Positions 26,302 to 35,605 of a stretch of DNA of 64,000 bases are shown in pieces. The position numbers and the translations under genes are program-made. The notes under the pieces were generated by a model that worked only from the letters and a program-made list of their open reading frames with translations, was not told where the DNA came from and searched no databases. Source of the DNA: Fragum whitleyi (lineage: Eukaryota; Mollusca; Bivalvia; Cardiida; Cardiidae); contig OX411551.1 of NCBI GenBank assembly GCA_948146395.1, forward strand, positions 42,752,796 through 42,816,795, given 5' to 3'. How positions within the stretch are numbered: position 1 is the stretch's first letter; each line of letters begins with the position of its first letter.

Positions 26302-29300
26302 ATGACATTAAAATAAACTCATTAGTTGACTGTTCTTGTTCGTGTTCGAGTTCATTAAGTTCAATAAGTTTGAATTCAACTGTTGAGAAAACCTCTAAGC
26401 AAGAGGATGTAAATAATAGTTCTCCTGAAATTGAAGAATTAAACTGTTCATCACATAGTAATAATACATGTATAAGTATCTCAAAAAACTCATTAAATGG
26501 TGTTACCGGTAATATATATTTTCCAAATGATGGGGATAGCACATTTCAATACAGTGACAGTTCCACTATATTATTTAGTGATAATGATTCATCAAATAGA
26601 GATAAGCCATTGGTCAATAGTAACATTTCAAGTCCAGATGATAGTTTGACATATGTGTATAGCGATACAGACTATTATGGAAGTGATGTTAATTCTGTTT
26701 CAAGTATTGAGAGTACTGATAGTAATAGGACTAACCAGACAACTAGGTCAGACTTAAATATAAGTGCAACTTTAGATGCAGTTGATAATCAAAATAAACT
26801 GAAGTGTCTTTATACTAATGCTGATTCAATATCAAACAAGTGGTCTGAATTAGAAACATTGGTTTATATGCACCAACCAGATATAATTGGACTAACAGAA
26901 GCTTTTCCAAAAAACCAGGATACAGACATTAATTTATCTGGCTATGTGCTACAAGGGTATCAGACATTTTACAATCCTAAATTTCAAGGAAAAGGAAATC
27001 GAGGTACTCTTTTGTTTGCTAGGGATTGCCTAGATGTGTCAGTATATGAGAGCTTAAATGATTGTGATACTAAGGAATCATGCTGGTGTGAAGTAAAAAT
27101 AAACAAATCAGAAAAACTATTAATTGGAGTAATTTATAGATCACCGAATTCCAGCACTGAAAACAGTGAATCATTAAACAACCTGATCAAATCATTAACT
27201 AATGAATGCCATTCTAAGATTGTACTGATGGGTGATTTTAACTACAGAGAAATAGACTGGGAGCACTGGATATCTAGATCACCTGAAAATCATCCAAGTC
27301 ATAATTTTATAGAGGCTATTAGAGACAGCTTTTTGCATCAACATGTAGAGCAGTGTACAAGATACAGGAACAACCAAACACCAAGCTTATTAGATCTAAT
27401 TTTCTCTTCGGATGAATTACTGGTGAACAATATACATTACTTGACCCCTGTTGGGAAAAGTGATCACTTGGTTTTGACTTTTAGTATTGATTGTGATATA
27501 AACAAAAACGAACAAAGTAAAGAGTGTTATTCTTACGACAGAGGTGATTATGCAGCTATGTGTGAGGAACTTCACCAGATTGACTGGAAAAGTGAATTTG
27601 AAGGCAATTCAGTAAACGAAAACTGGAACAAATTTAAAGATAAGTTAAAGTCTTGCATGGATAATCACATTCCAGTCAAATCACATAAATCAAACGGTTC
27701 AAACAAAAGTAAACCTATCTGGATGACTAAAGAAGCTATCAAAGCAGTCAAGAAAAAGCATAAGTCATGGAACAAATATCGAAAAACTGGTGAACAAAAA
27801 CATTTTCAATATTATTGTCGTGACCGAAATATAGCTACCAATGAGTGTAGGAAAGCTAGAATAGACTTTGAAAAGAAAATTGCGGATGATAATAATCCCA
27901 AATCATTTTTCAAATACGTAAATTCAAGGAGAAAAGTAAATATTGGAATTACTGAACTAAAAGACGACGATGGTATTTCATCAAACATAGACTTGGAGAA
28001 AGCAGAAATATTAAACAAATTCTTCAAGAAAGTATTCACAATTGAGGACTTAAATAATGTACCACTTTTGAATGACAGATGCAATGGAAAGTCTGTATCG
28101 GAGTTGGAAATAAATGAACTTTACGTACTGAAAATCCTAGAAAATTTGAACATATCTAAAGCCTGTGGTCCTGATTTATTACATCCCCGTGTTCTCAAAG
28201 AATTAAAAGATGTAATTTATATGCCTTTAACCATGATTTTCAAACAGTCATACAATGATGAAGAATTACCTGCAGACTGGAAAACTGCTGATGTTAAAGC
28301 GCTTTTTAAAAAAGGGGACAGAACAAATCCGGGAAATTACCGACCAGTCAGTTTAACTTGTGTTCCATGTAAGATTATGGAGAAAATAGTACGAGACAAG
28401 ATAGTGAAACATATGACAGAAAACAATTTATTTACAGACTCGCAATATGGGTTTAGGTCTTTGAGGTCATGTGCATTACAACTTTTGGATGTAATGGAGC
28501 AGTGGACAGAGTGGATTGATGAGGGAAAGAACTTTGATTGTGTTTATTTTGACTTTCGTAAGGCCTTTGATACTGTTCCTCACGCTCGCCTTCTAACAAA
28601 GATGAAATCATATGGTATAAATGGGAAGCTTTTATCGTGGGTAGAGGCCTTCTTACATAATCGTAAACAAAGAGTAGTAGTGAATGTGGACAAATCAGAA
28701 TGGACAGAAGTTACAAGTGGTATACCGCAAGGGAGTGTTTTAGGCCCTACCCTTTTTCTTATCTACATCAATGACATTGAAGACTCAATTCATGGAACTA
28801 TCCGACTATTTGCCGACGATACAAAATTATATAGTCTGGCAAATGAAGATACCGACTTTGACACAATCCAATCCGATATTGATACTTTAAGCTCTTGGAG
28901 TGATACCTGGCTTCTCAGATTTAACGTCGATAAATGTACTACAATGCATTATGGGCATAACAACCTAGAACATTCGTATAAACTACACGAAAACGGAAAT
29001 CTGAAGAATATTACCAATGATGAATCAGCTAGAGATCTTGGAGTTACATTCGACAATCAATTTAAATTCAGACAGCATATTAATAATTGTATAAACAAAG
29101 GAAATAAAATTACAGGATTAGTAAGAAGAACTTTTCTAAGTATTACACCAAGAACATTTAGAAAGATCTACAAAACATTGATTCGACCTAATTTAGAATT
29201 TTGTAACATAATATGGCATCCTCGCTTTAAAAAGGACATTGATTCCCTGGAAAGAGTACAAAAACGTGCTACGAAACTTGTCAGCTCAGTTCGTGACTTA

Positions 29301-29699
29301 CCTTATAGTGAAAGGCTCCGTATATTGAAAGTTCCAACCCTTGCATATCGTAGATTTCGTGGCGACATGATAGCAGTCTACAAATTACTTCACATGAAAG
29401 AGGATATCAACTTCACTAGGTTTTTTGAATTGTGTGACAACTCCATAACAAGAGGGCACCAGTTAAAAATAAAGACAAAGAGTTGTAGAAAGGACATCCG
29501 GAAATCATTCTTCTCAGTGAGGGTTGTCAGTGAATGGAACTTGCTACCAGATTTGATAATAGATGCACCATCTGTGAATGCTTTTAAAAACCGCCTGGAC
29601 AAGTATATGGGAAATGCGCAATTTACCACCCTACCGGATAAGAACTGGGTTTATAATCATGAGGGGGTTATAGAAGACGATGATGTCTTGCGACCCTGA
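26256..29699 (+). CDS. LINE ORF2: AP endonuclease-reverse transcriptase, no AUG start
   Basis: The frame is open from 26256 (after a stop at 26253) to 29699. Counting residues from a TTG at 26370, residues about 1-143 are a Ser/Asn/Asp-rich leader. An exonuclease-endonuclease-phosphatase domain covers about 144-375, with GDFN at 288-291 and SDH at 364-366. The reverse transcriptase follows, with FDFRKAFD at 727-734, GIPQGSV at 784-790 and the catalytic FADD at 814-817. The C-terminal region carries 'RPNLEFCN', common in CR1/Jockey-like RTs. It nicks target DNA and copies the element RNA there. The first in-frame ATG is at 26868 (residue 167), inside the endonuclease, so normal initiation would destroy the enzyme. 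Translation more likely comes from ORF1 by -1 frameshift or reinitiation. Confidence 0.93.
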   Translation, partial: WYPFGSRITRRGSPLDDIKINSLVDCSCSCSSSLSSISLNSTVEKTSKQEDVNNSSPEIEELNCSSHSNNTCISISKNSLNGVTGNIYFPNDGDSTFQYSDSSTILFSDNDSSNRDKPLVNSNISSPDDSLTYVYSDTDYYGSDVNSVSSIESTDSNRTNQTTRSDLNISATLDAVDNQNKLKCLYTNADSISNKWSELETLVYMHQPDIIGLTEAFPKNQDTDINLSGYVLQGYQTFYNPKFQGKGNRGTLLFARDCLDVSVYESLNDCDTKESCWCEVKINKSEKLLIGVIYRSPNSSTENSESLNNLIKSLTNECHSKIVLMGDFNYREIDWEHWISRSPENHPSHNFIEAIRDSFLHQHVEQCTRYRNNQTPSLLDLIFSSDELLVNNIHYLTPVGKSDHLVLTFSIDCDINKNEQSKECYSYDRGDYAAMCEELHQIDWKSEFEGNSVNENWNKFKDKLKSCMDNHIPVKSHKSNGSNKSKPIWMTKEAIKAVKKKHKSWNKYRKTGEQKHFQYYCRDRNIATNECRKARIDFEKKIADDNNPKSFFKYVNSRRKVNIGITELKDDDGISSNIDLEKAEILNKFFKKVFTIEDLNNVPLLNDRCNGKSVSELEINELYVLKILENLNISKACGPDLLHPRVLKELKDVIYMPLTMIFKQSYNDEELPADWKTADVKALFKKGDRTNPGNYRPVSLTCVPCKIMEKIVRDKIVKHMTENNLFTDSQYGFRSLRSCALQLLDVMEQWTEWIDEGKNFDCVYFDFRKAFDTVPHARLLTKMKSYGINGKLLSWVEAFLHNRKQRVVVNVDKSEWTEVTSGIPQGSVLGPTLFLIYINDIEDSIHGTIRLFADDTKLYSLANEDTDFDTIQSDIDTLSSWSDTWLLRFNVDKCTTMHYGHNNLEHSYKLHENGNLKNITNDESARDLGVTFDNQFKFRQHINNCINKGNKITGLVRRTFLSITPRTFRKIYKTLIRPNLEFCNIIWHPRFKKDIDSLERVQKRATKLVSSVRDLPYSERLRILKVPTLAYRRFRGDMIAVYKLLHMKEDINFTRFFELCDNSITRGHQLKIKTKSCRKDIRKSFFSVRVVSEWNLLPDLIIDAPSVNAFKNRLDKYMGNAQFTTLPDKNWVYNHEGVIEDDDVLRP
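26262..26286 (+). promoter_or_regulatory. Candidate -1 ribosomal frameshift site joining ORF1 to ORF2
   Basis: The ORF1-frame codons read C CCT TTG at 26262-26268, an X XXY YYZ slippery heptamer. A slip of one base back enters the ORF2 frame, which is open only from 26256 to beyond ORF1's stop at 26299-26301. Directly after it, 26270-26275 (GTCGCG) can pair with 26281-26286 (CGCGGC) around the 5-base loop GATCA, giving a 6-bp GC-rich stem. The spacer of one base is shorter than the usual 5-9, and Z=G is not ideal, so the site is plausible and unproven. Confidence 0.45.
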
Positions 29700-29705
29700 A
29701 CTACA

Positions 29706-29726
29706 GATGTAAGATGTAAGATGTAA
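29706..29726 (+). repeat. LINE 3' heptamer tail (GATGTAA)x3
   Basis: Three exact tandem copies of GATGTAA start 7 bases after the ORF2 stop, so the 3' UTR is almost absent. The position and the tandem heptamers match the simple-repeat 3' ends on which CR1-like reverse transcriptases prime. It marks the element's 3' boundary. Confidence 0.75.
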
Positions 29727-29730
29727 GATA

Positions 29731-31050
29731 ACTATACATATCCGTGTGATAACATCCCATATGATATTTTTATGATATTACATAGTTATTTTTGGAAACA
29801 ATGATATAATGCGGTTATTTTTAGAAACTTGCATTTCAGATAGAAACATAGACAAAACAAGACAACAGAGGCTATAAGATAAATAATATAATAATAGGTT
29901 TAACCTAAAGACGGGAAAAGTAATTTGAAGAAAGAACCATTATTGATTTACTAATTTACTCAACTTAAGCTACCGAATTTTACAATAAAGCTCGTATTAA
30001 TGATTTATCAAATTCAATATTGTGTGTCTGTCTGTCCCGACCGCTCTTTCTGTTTTTTGCTTGAATGGGGTTTAAGGCCGCTTTTTGTCATTTTAAAGTC
30101 ATATGCGAACAAAACAAAGAAAATAGAAGCCTTTGTTGGCCCTTTTTCTACTCCGAAGATATTATCACTGGACAAAATAAGTGCACTTAAAATGTGAAAT
30201 AAACTTCCCATGCTGCTGTACAAAACATGCACATGATAACTAATATTCAGAAGACCAAATTAGGCTATTTATCAATCGATGGCTACTTGATTTTTCCCAT
30301 TTATTTCTATATTGATTTCCACAGTCACGGTCATTTAGATGAGTGCTAACGTCGGAAGAAATTAATGAGTGAAAGATACTCAATACAATTCTTATTGGTT
30401 TTCTTCGTTGAAAAAATGTAAGGGGGGGATTTTGAATATGGGCGCACTTATTATAGAAACTGCGTCAGGTCTAAAACCTAAAGGATGCGATTCCTACAAG
30501 ATGATGGCCGCGCATAGCTTCAGCTAAAATAGCCCTATTTACATTTGTTTCAAAAATCAAACTGCGAATTTTGTTATAGATTTCATCTTTTTCAAGTCTT
30601 AACCCGGGCGGGAATATTGCTATAGATTTCATCTCTTTCAAGTCTTATCTCGCTTTTTACCCCGACGTTAAAACGCAAGAACTATGACGTTGTTTTAGCG
30701 GGAAAAAGTAGCGTCTTATTTCCTCAAGTGCGGTATGACGTCATTTGCGAAGGGTAAAAAGAAAACGTCATCCAGACGAGATTCTAAGCTATAACGTGCA
30801 TCTTTTTACATTAAAGGCTGATTCTTATCCTAATTTAATGTTCACTACAATCTAAATTTTGATAATGATCGACAGGAATAAAATTGACGAAAAAAGTAGA
30901 TAAAATAAATAATAAAACAAAATGGCGAAATCTCGCGAGATCATCATCCTCCATGTAGGCCGCCATTACGACACAAATTTAAACTTTGATGATATATGTT
31001 TTTAATTTTGATTTTGATTATTTCAATATTTTACACGCGTTATCTAGAAG
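29731..31050. other. Intergenic, no gene seen
   Basis: AT-rich DNA with many stops in all frames. The short frames at 30000-30232 have no family resemblance. A 26-base phrase, 'atagatttcatct' followed by a T/C-rich part and 'ttcaagtctta', occurs twice 45 bp apart (30576-30601 and 30621-30646), a small local tandem duplication. Confidence 0.6.
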
Positions 31051-31099
31051 CGGGAAAAGCCGCAAAGCGCCCTTCGGGCGCTTTGCGTTACTTTTCCCG
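31051..31099. repeat. GC-rich hairpin, 49 nt
   Basis: The two halves are near-perfect reverse complements, CGGGAAAAG...GCAAAGCGCCC and GGGCGCTTTGC...CTTTTCCCG, around the loop TTC. It lies directly beside the larger foldback at 31103-31240. It is probably part of one MITE-like element; a processed hairpin RNA is a less likely reading. Confidence 0.75.
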
Positions 31100-31102
31100 T
31101 AT

Positions 31103-31240
31103 AATACGTACTTAGTGTATTGTAAGAAAAAATATCTAACACGGTTGAGAGAGTTGATAATAGCCTCGGCAGAGCCGCGACAATTTTCAATTCTCCCAAC
31201 CTCGTTAGATATTTTTTTCATATAATACACTAATACGTAT
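31103..31240. mobile_element. Foldback MITE-like palindrome, 138 bp
   Basis: The left part (ATACGTACTTAGTGTATTG..., AATATCTAAC...GGTTGAGAG) is repeated in reverse complement on the right (CTCCCAACC...GTTAGATATT..., AATACACTAATACGTAT). The centre is at about 31170 (CCTCGGC-AGA-GCCG). The arms are about 65 bp with scattered mismatches. The reading frames crossing it (30986-31225 and 31018-31401) are by-products of the palindrome. Confidence 0.75.
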
Positions 31241-32817
31241 AATATATAAGTCAAACAGCAAGTGCTACACAAGCTACACTTAATCACATCGTGAAATTGA
31301 CACTCATCTCGATCAAATCCATTCAAAATCACTCGCTCCATGCTCAAATTATTCATTTTGAAACACTCACTCCAATCACTCATAAACGCTCTGAAATTCA
31401 TGAAAACGCTTCAAAATGATCAACATTTCAATCAAATCGATCAAACATATGCATGATTTTATTGGCTGGTGTTGATTTTTAAGCGTCTGATTTGTCCGTT
31501 AAGGTGGAAGAGGATAATAACGTTTTTTGAGATTGGTATCTATGGAAACTCTGTCTTAGCGCGATCTGAACGGTGTATAATTTTTAAAGTTCGATTAAAA
31601 ATTAGCGTTACCATGACGTCGTTAGAATGACGATTTCGCGCGTTTTTTACAAATGACCCTTCACCTCCGTAAACGCTTACCGTGATCGAATATAAGACGA
31701 TTCATTTCAATGGAAAACACCAAAATGACGCAAAATGAATTGTGAACATTGACATGTAATCAGGAAAAACTTATATTCAACGTTAGAAACATGTGATTGA
31801 GTCAGAGTTAAATTTTCAAAGATTTGCGTCCCGAAAAAATGCATTAAACTGAATTTTCAAAAAAATGGCCCGATGAAATTTGTCTGAATTTTGATATTTC
31901 TTGTTCCTATTTCCGTTTCATATGCTCGCATCTTAATGTGACGTTTCACCGTACAGAAACTCTACAATAGGGGATAAGTCTATTACCCTAACGTCTAAAT
32001 TTTGTAAAAGACAAACGCAGTACGTCGACAAATTCGCTAAATTCTTTTGACATACTTCACTAAAAGTATTTTAAATATTTTTAAATACAGAAAAAGTAAA
32101 TGTCGAAAAGATTTGTTATTTTTCATAAACATTCATTGGGATTTTCAAATTTTATTTGAAATGATATCACTTCACCCACAAATAGTCTTTGAACGTGCTT
32201 GTCAATAGTAACGTCATAACGTCGAGCTTGCGACAAAAAACTTACAAAAATCAGTGTTCATTTATAACGACGTCGACGTAATTCTTACTGAGGTCATAGA
32301 TCAGCAAAACTTGTGTTAGGTAAATTCATGTGTACCGCGAAGTTCTTGGTGTATTGGAATTAGATTTTGAGGGCCATTTCCTTAAAAGCTATTGAACACG
32401 TCAGGGAATTTGATCTTTTTAAACTAATTTATCAAAATAAGGTGTAATTTGAAAGCCAATATAATAGATTTAACGTCAAAATGTCAACCTCTAAATCAAG
32501 ATTATAAAAAATCTGTGCGGTGAAGGCTTTTAACATCAATTAACCTCCCTTGACAATAATTCAAAAATCGCCGTTACATTCATTCAATATCATTCCAAAA
32601 CCATTCAACTTGTTTATTCCACAATGTTTCATACTGTAACTACGGTCGAAGCTATCCGCATATTGCTGATTTTCTGAAAATAGAATGATGGTAAATCTAA
32701 TTTCTTCTGTTGGGCGATGAGCAATAGGACTTTCGGCTGACCTAGCTGCAAGGGCATACCTCCCATTAAGCAATTTACGCAAGTGCGTAAAAGAAATTAT
32801 TCTCTGTTGAAATATAT
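31241..32817. other. Intergenic, no gene seen
   Basis: AT-rich sequence with frequent stops on both strands. I see no RNA gene, splice-bounded coding block or clear repeat structure here. Confidence 0.55.
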
Positions 32818-32893
32818 CGTTGATGAATGATCATAACATCGAAACTACAGCTTATTCAAGCTGTAGTTACGATATTTTGATTATTCACCAACG
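32818..32893. mobile_element. Foldback palindrome, 76 bp
   Basis: The left arm CGTTGATGAATGATCATAAC... with ...CTACAGCTT is answered on the right by AAGCTGTAG... and ...TTATTCACCAACG, around the loop ATTC. The arms are about 36 bp with a few mismatches. It is probably a small snap-back MITE. Confidence 0.7.
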
Positions 32894-33109
32894 GTCAAAT
32901 CGTAAAAGGGAGCGGACGGAGGACATCCATTTTGTCACAATCCACACATCGCCTTTATCCTATATATTCTTTAGTTGGTTCTTGAGTGCGTATAAATTTA
33001 AAATTCCTAGTTACGCCAATGGAGAGTCCCTGCGTCAATTTATCACGGTATCACACGAATGTTTGCCAATTTCAAGTTCAGAGTCGGGCGAACAAGTGGT
33101 AAAGTGTTC

Positions 33110-33237
33110 GACTGGAGAGCCTGTCCTAATTTTTCGATACCAAGATCGGAGGGTAGCGTAGACTGGTAGACCTGTCCCATCAACGCTACTCTCCGATACT
33201 GGGTCTGTATCGATAGATTGAGACAGGCTCGCCAGTC
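33110..33237. mobile_element. Foldback palindrome, about 128 bp
   Basis: GACTGGAGAGCCTGTCC...TCGATACC...CGGAGGGTAGCG on the left is mirrored by CGCTACTCTCCG...GTATCGA...GACAGGCTCGCCAGTC on the right. The unit GGGTAGCGTA is then repeated once more at 33241-33250. It is MITE-like, with no coding content. Confidence 0.7.
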
Positions 33238-33569
33238 AAAGGGTAGCGTACATTGGTTTTGGCGGGCGTTTCTACGTCACCCAATGTTAGTACTATGTGA
33301 GAACAATCCTGTCAGTTGTTAATAGCTTTTCAAAAAAGTAGTACCGGCTTGGGTTCGATTTTCTTTTTACACGACTTTCCTCCGCTCGACAACTGTGCAT
33401 TTTGAAAATGAAATTATTCAAGAATTCCATACAATTAGAAGATCAATCAAAGACACCTCTGAGATGTGAAATCAGCTGCCAACCCTAGCCCAAGCTTTTT
33501 TTTTTGTTTCGCGCAAGAATGCTATTTAAAGACAAGCCGGTGATTCGCCTATTGGGTTTTCCCGTGATG

Positions 33570-33725
33570 TAAAGGTTGATTGATTGAATGGAGTTAAACG
33601 TCGCTTTCAACATTATTTCAGTTATATCGCGACGGCTGGAGCACCTAACAATGGTTTCCTGGTATTTCTCTCACCAGTACAACCACCACATCCTTTCCTA
33701 GCCTCCAGCTACTATCTCACATAGG
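33570..33725 (-). repeat. Dispersed repeat, copy 2 of 3
   Basis: The reverse complement of this stretch matches 61185-61320 and 24836-24950: GGAGGCTAGGAAAGGATG, then 'aaataccagga', 'ccattgttaggtgctccag', 'atataact' and a 'ccattcaatcaatca' end. It is about 155 bp long. No tRNA-type promoter boxes were found, so a MITE or a non-tRNA SINE are both possible. Confidence 0.75.
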
Positions 33726-35605
33726 TCTACGATTATCAATATATACATATTCGGATTTTAGGAAAATCGCTCTACGAGACCACCAATGCAGAACATCTTG
33801 GGTGTAGATCACCTCGGTGAACAATCCCGAACATTTCCAGGAATTTCGCTTTTTGGGGGTTTGTGCTAAAAAGATCGTAAATTGCTTGTTTTACTATAGC
33901 GAGTTTTACTATAGCGAGTTAGGACCCTCTGATCACGAACATATAAAAGTACCTTTTGACGCTCTCCGTGGTTTTAATACTTTTACTACGATAGGAGCCT
34001 AACATTTAAGACATTTGCTCTCAGTTAAGGGCTCTCCCAATAACAAATTGGAGGTTTTTATATCATTCTAGAATTAATTGAACTACGTCGTCTTCTATCG
34101 ACAATGTACGTATATTCTATACTGAGTTCCATAAGAAAGTGTGCACTTTCACTTTTTGCATTTATCTAATTTTTTACAAAGTTGGAGGAAAACCATGGAG
34201 TAAATTTGATATCATACTTTAGTCAAGGCCTTTTGAAATTAAAAGTCAAATCAGATTTGGATAAAGTAGCGCATGCTGCATACGCGCAAGCAGAACTAAA
34301 ATTGTTGAGATTTGACCTCCTTTCAACTTTTTCTATGGTAAGAGCTATGTGTTGAAGTTGCCTTATAGAGTTTATGAAGCAATTCCAAGCCATCTCCAAA
34401 CAAACGTTTTAATTTCTATGCAGACGTTACGTGTACGTCGACGTTAGACATTGCTACGTTGTTAGGCCAGTTACTTGTCGTTGAATGGTGCTATGGCGTT
34501 CTATGACATCTCAATTTGCTTATTTAAAACGTTACAAAATGATTCCATCGATTTCTATTGGAACATGAAATGCTCAATCAATTCTAATGACGTTCTAAAT
34601 CTGACAAGGTTCGATTTTATTCAACGACGTTTATTGGTAGCCAAACTACGCAGTAGCAATATACACAGTTGTATTGAAGATGTGATTTTATGCATAGGAA
34701 AGTCGCAAAGATTAAACTGAATGCATTTTCAGACCAATTATTTGTCTAACGCGTGTTTCACATGCAAAACATGCAAAATCAAATGTCTCAATTTAGCAAA
34801 AAATTTTTGCTCATTGCGTGATTTTTGTTTTCAAATATCGTTTGCACATACCCTTTGGGATAGTCATGCGACATGTCATGACGATAGATTGCATAATTTC
34901 AGAGACATTGCAAATTCAAAAGTGCACACTTTCTTTTGGAACTAAGTATACATATAGTCGACAGCCTACTCCGCCTAACTTGAGTTACCGTATAACCTGT
35001 GTTTACGCGGAAGAAGAACATTGGCTCTTTCAAAGTTATTTGGGGAGGAGAAACGCTTAACAGAGGCACAAGTGCAATGTTTTCTAGGCGAATCTCTCTT
35101 CGGTGATCAATCCTGTAGACTTATCAGAAATTTGGCGTTTTATCGAGTTGTGGCTAGAATGTCTTAACCCAGATAAAGCTATACAGGGAGTTAGAACATT
35201 TTAATCATAAAAAATCGATTATTGACTCAGTTCGCGGTGTTTTCTTAAAAAGGATTGTTCAAAGGAAAGCTAAAATTAGTCATCAGGTCTACATTGAGGG
35301 GTTCTCCGCTTATATTTCGGGTAGAAAATATATCTTTTTTACTAACTTGTGTATCTCTACGTCTACTACAGACAGTCGTCTTTTCGTATAATAAGCCAAC
35401 TCAACCTCTGCTAAGTTCAGGCATACTTCCGCCGATCTTAAATACATTTTAAAGCCCCTCAGTTAGTTCGCGCCGTTACTTTGTTAGGGACCCATTTGGA
35501 TCCCTTGTGAAGCCGTTGCGGGGGCTGTGAGGAATATCAATTCGCACGACACGCGGTCTACGTTTCGCACCTTTTTGTTATGTATATTTCGGTTTGTTTT
35601 CTTTT
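33726..35605. other. Intergenic, no gene seen
   Basis: Unassigned AT-rich DNA. A 16-base phrase (TTTTACTATAGCGAGT) is tandemly doubled at about 33889-33920. Short frames (33817-34002, 34475-35060, 35255-35452) lack family resemblance and splice support. Confidence 0.5.

Larger units (their letters stand above)
25020..29730 (+). mobile_element. Full-length CR1-like non-LTR retrotransposon (LINE)
   Basis: This is a two-ORF LINE of about 4.7 kb. A short 5' UTR (about 25020-25245, starting with a GC-rich stretch) precedes ORF1 (25246-26301, PHD finger protein). ORF2 (open 26256-29699, endonuclease and reverse transcriptase) follows in the -1 frame, and the element ends in three tandem GATGTAA heptamers at 29706-29726. 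An apurinic-type endonuclease, a PHD-finger ORF1 and a 3' microsatellite fit the CR1-like group, in which PHD-type ORF1 proteins have been described. Both ORFs are uninterrupted over 4.4 kb, so the copy looks young and possibly mobile. The exact 5' end and any target-site duplication were not determined. Confidence 0.88.

Noticed and set aside
26302..26316. ATG directly after the ORF1 stop as the ORF2 start
   Set aside because: It lies in the ORF1 frame and ends after four codons (ATGACATTAAAATAA), so it cannot start ORF2.
31018..31401. 127-codon minus-strand frame
   Set aside because: It runs through a long palindrome; the translation shows no domain, and the frame is explained by the foldback sequence.
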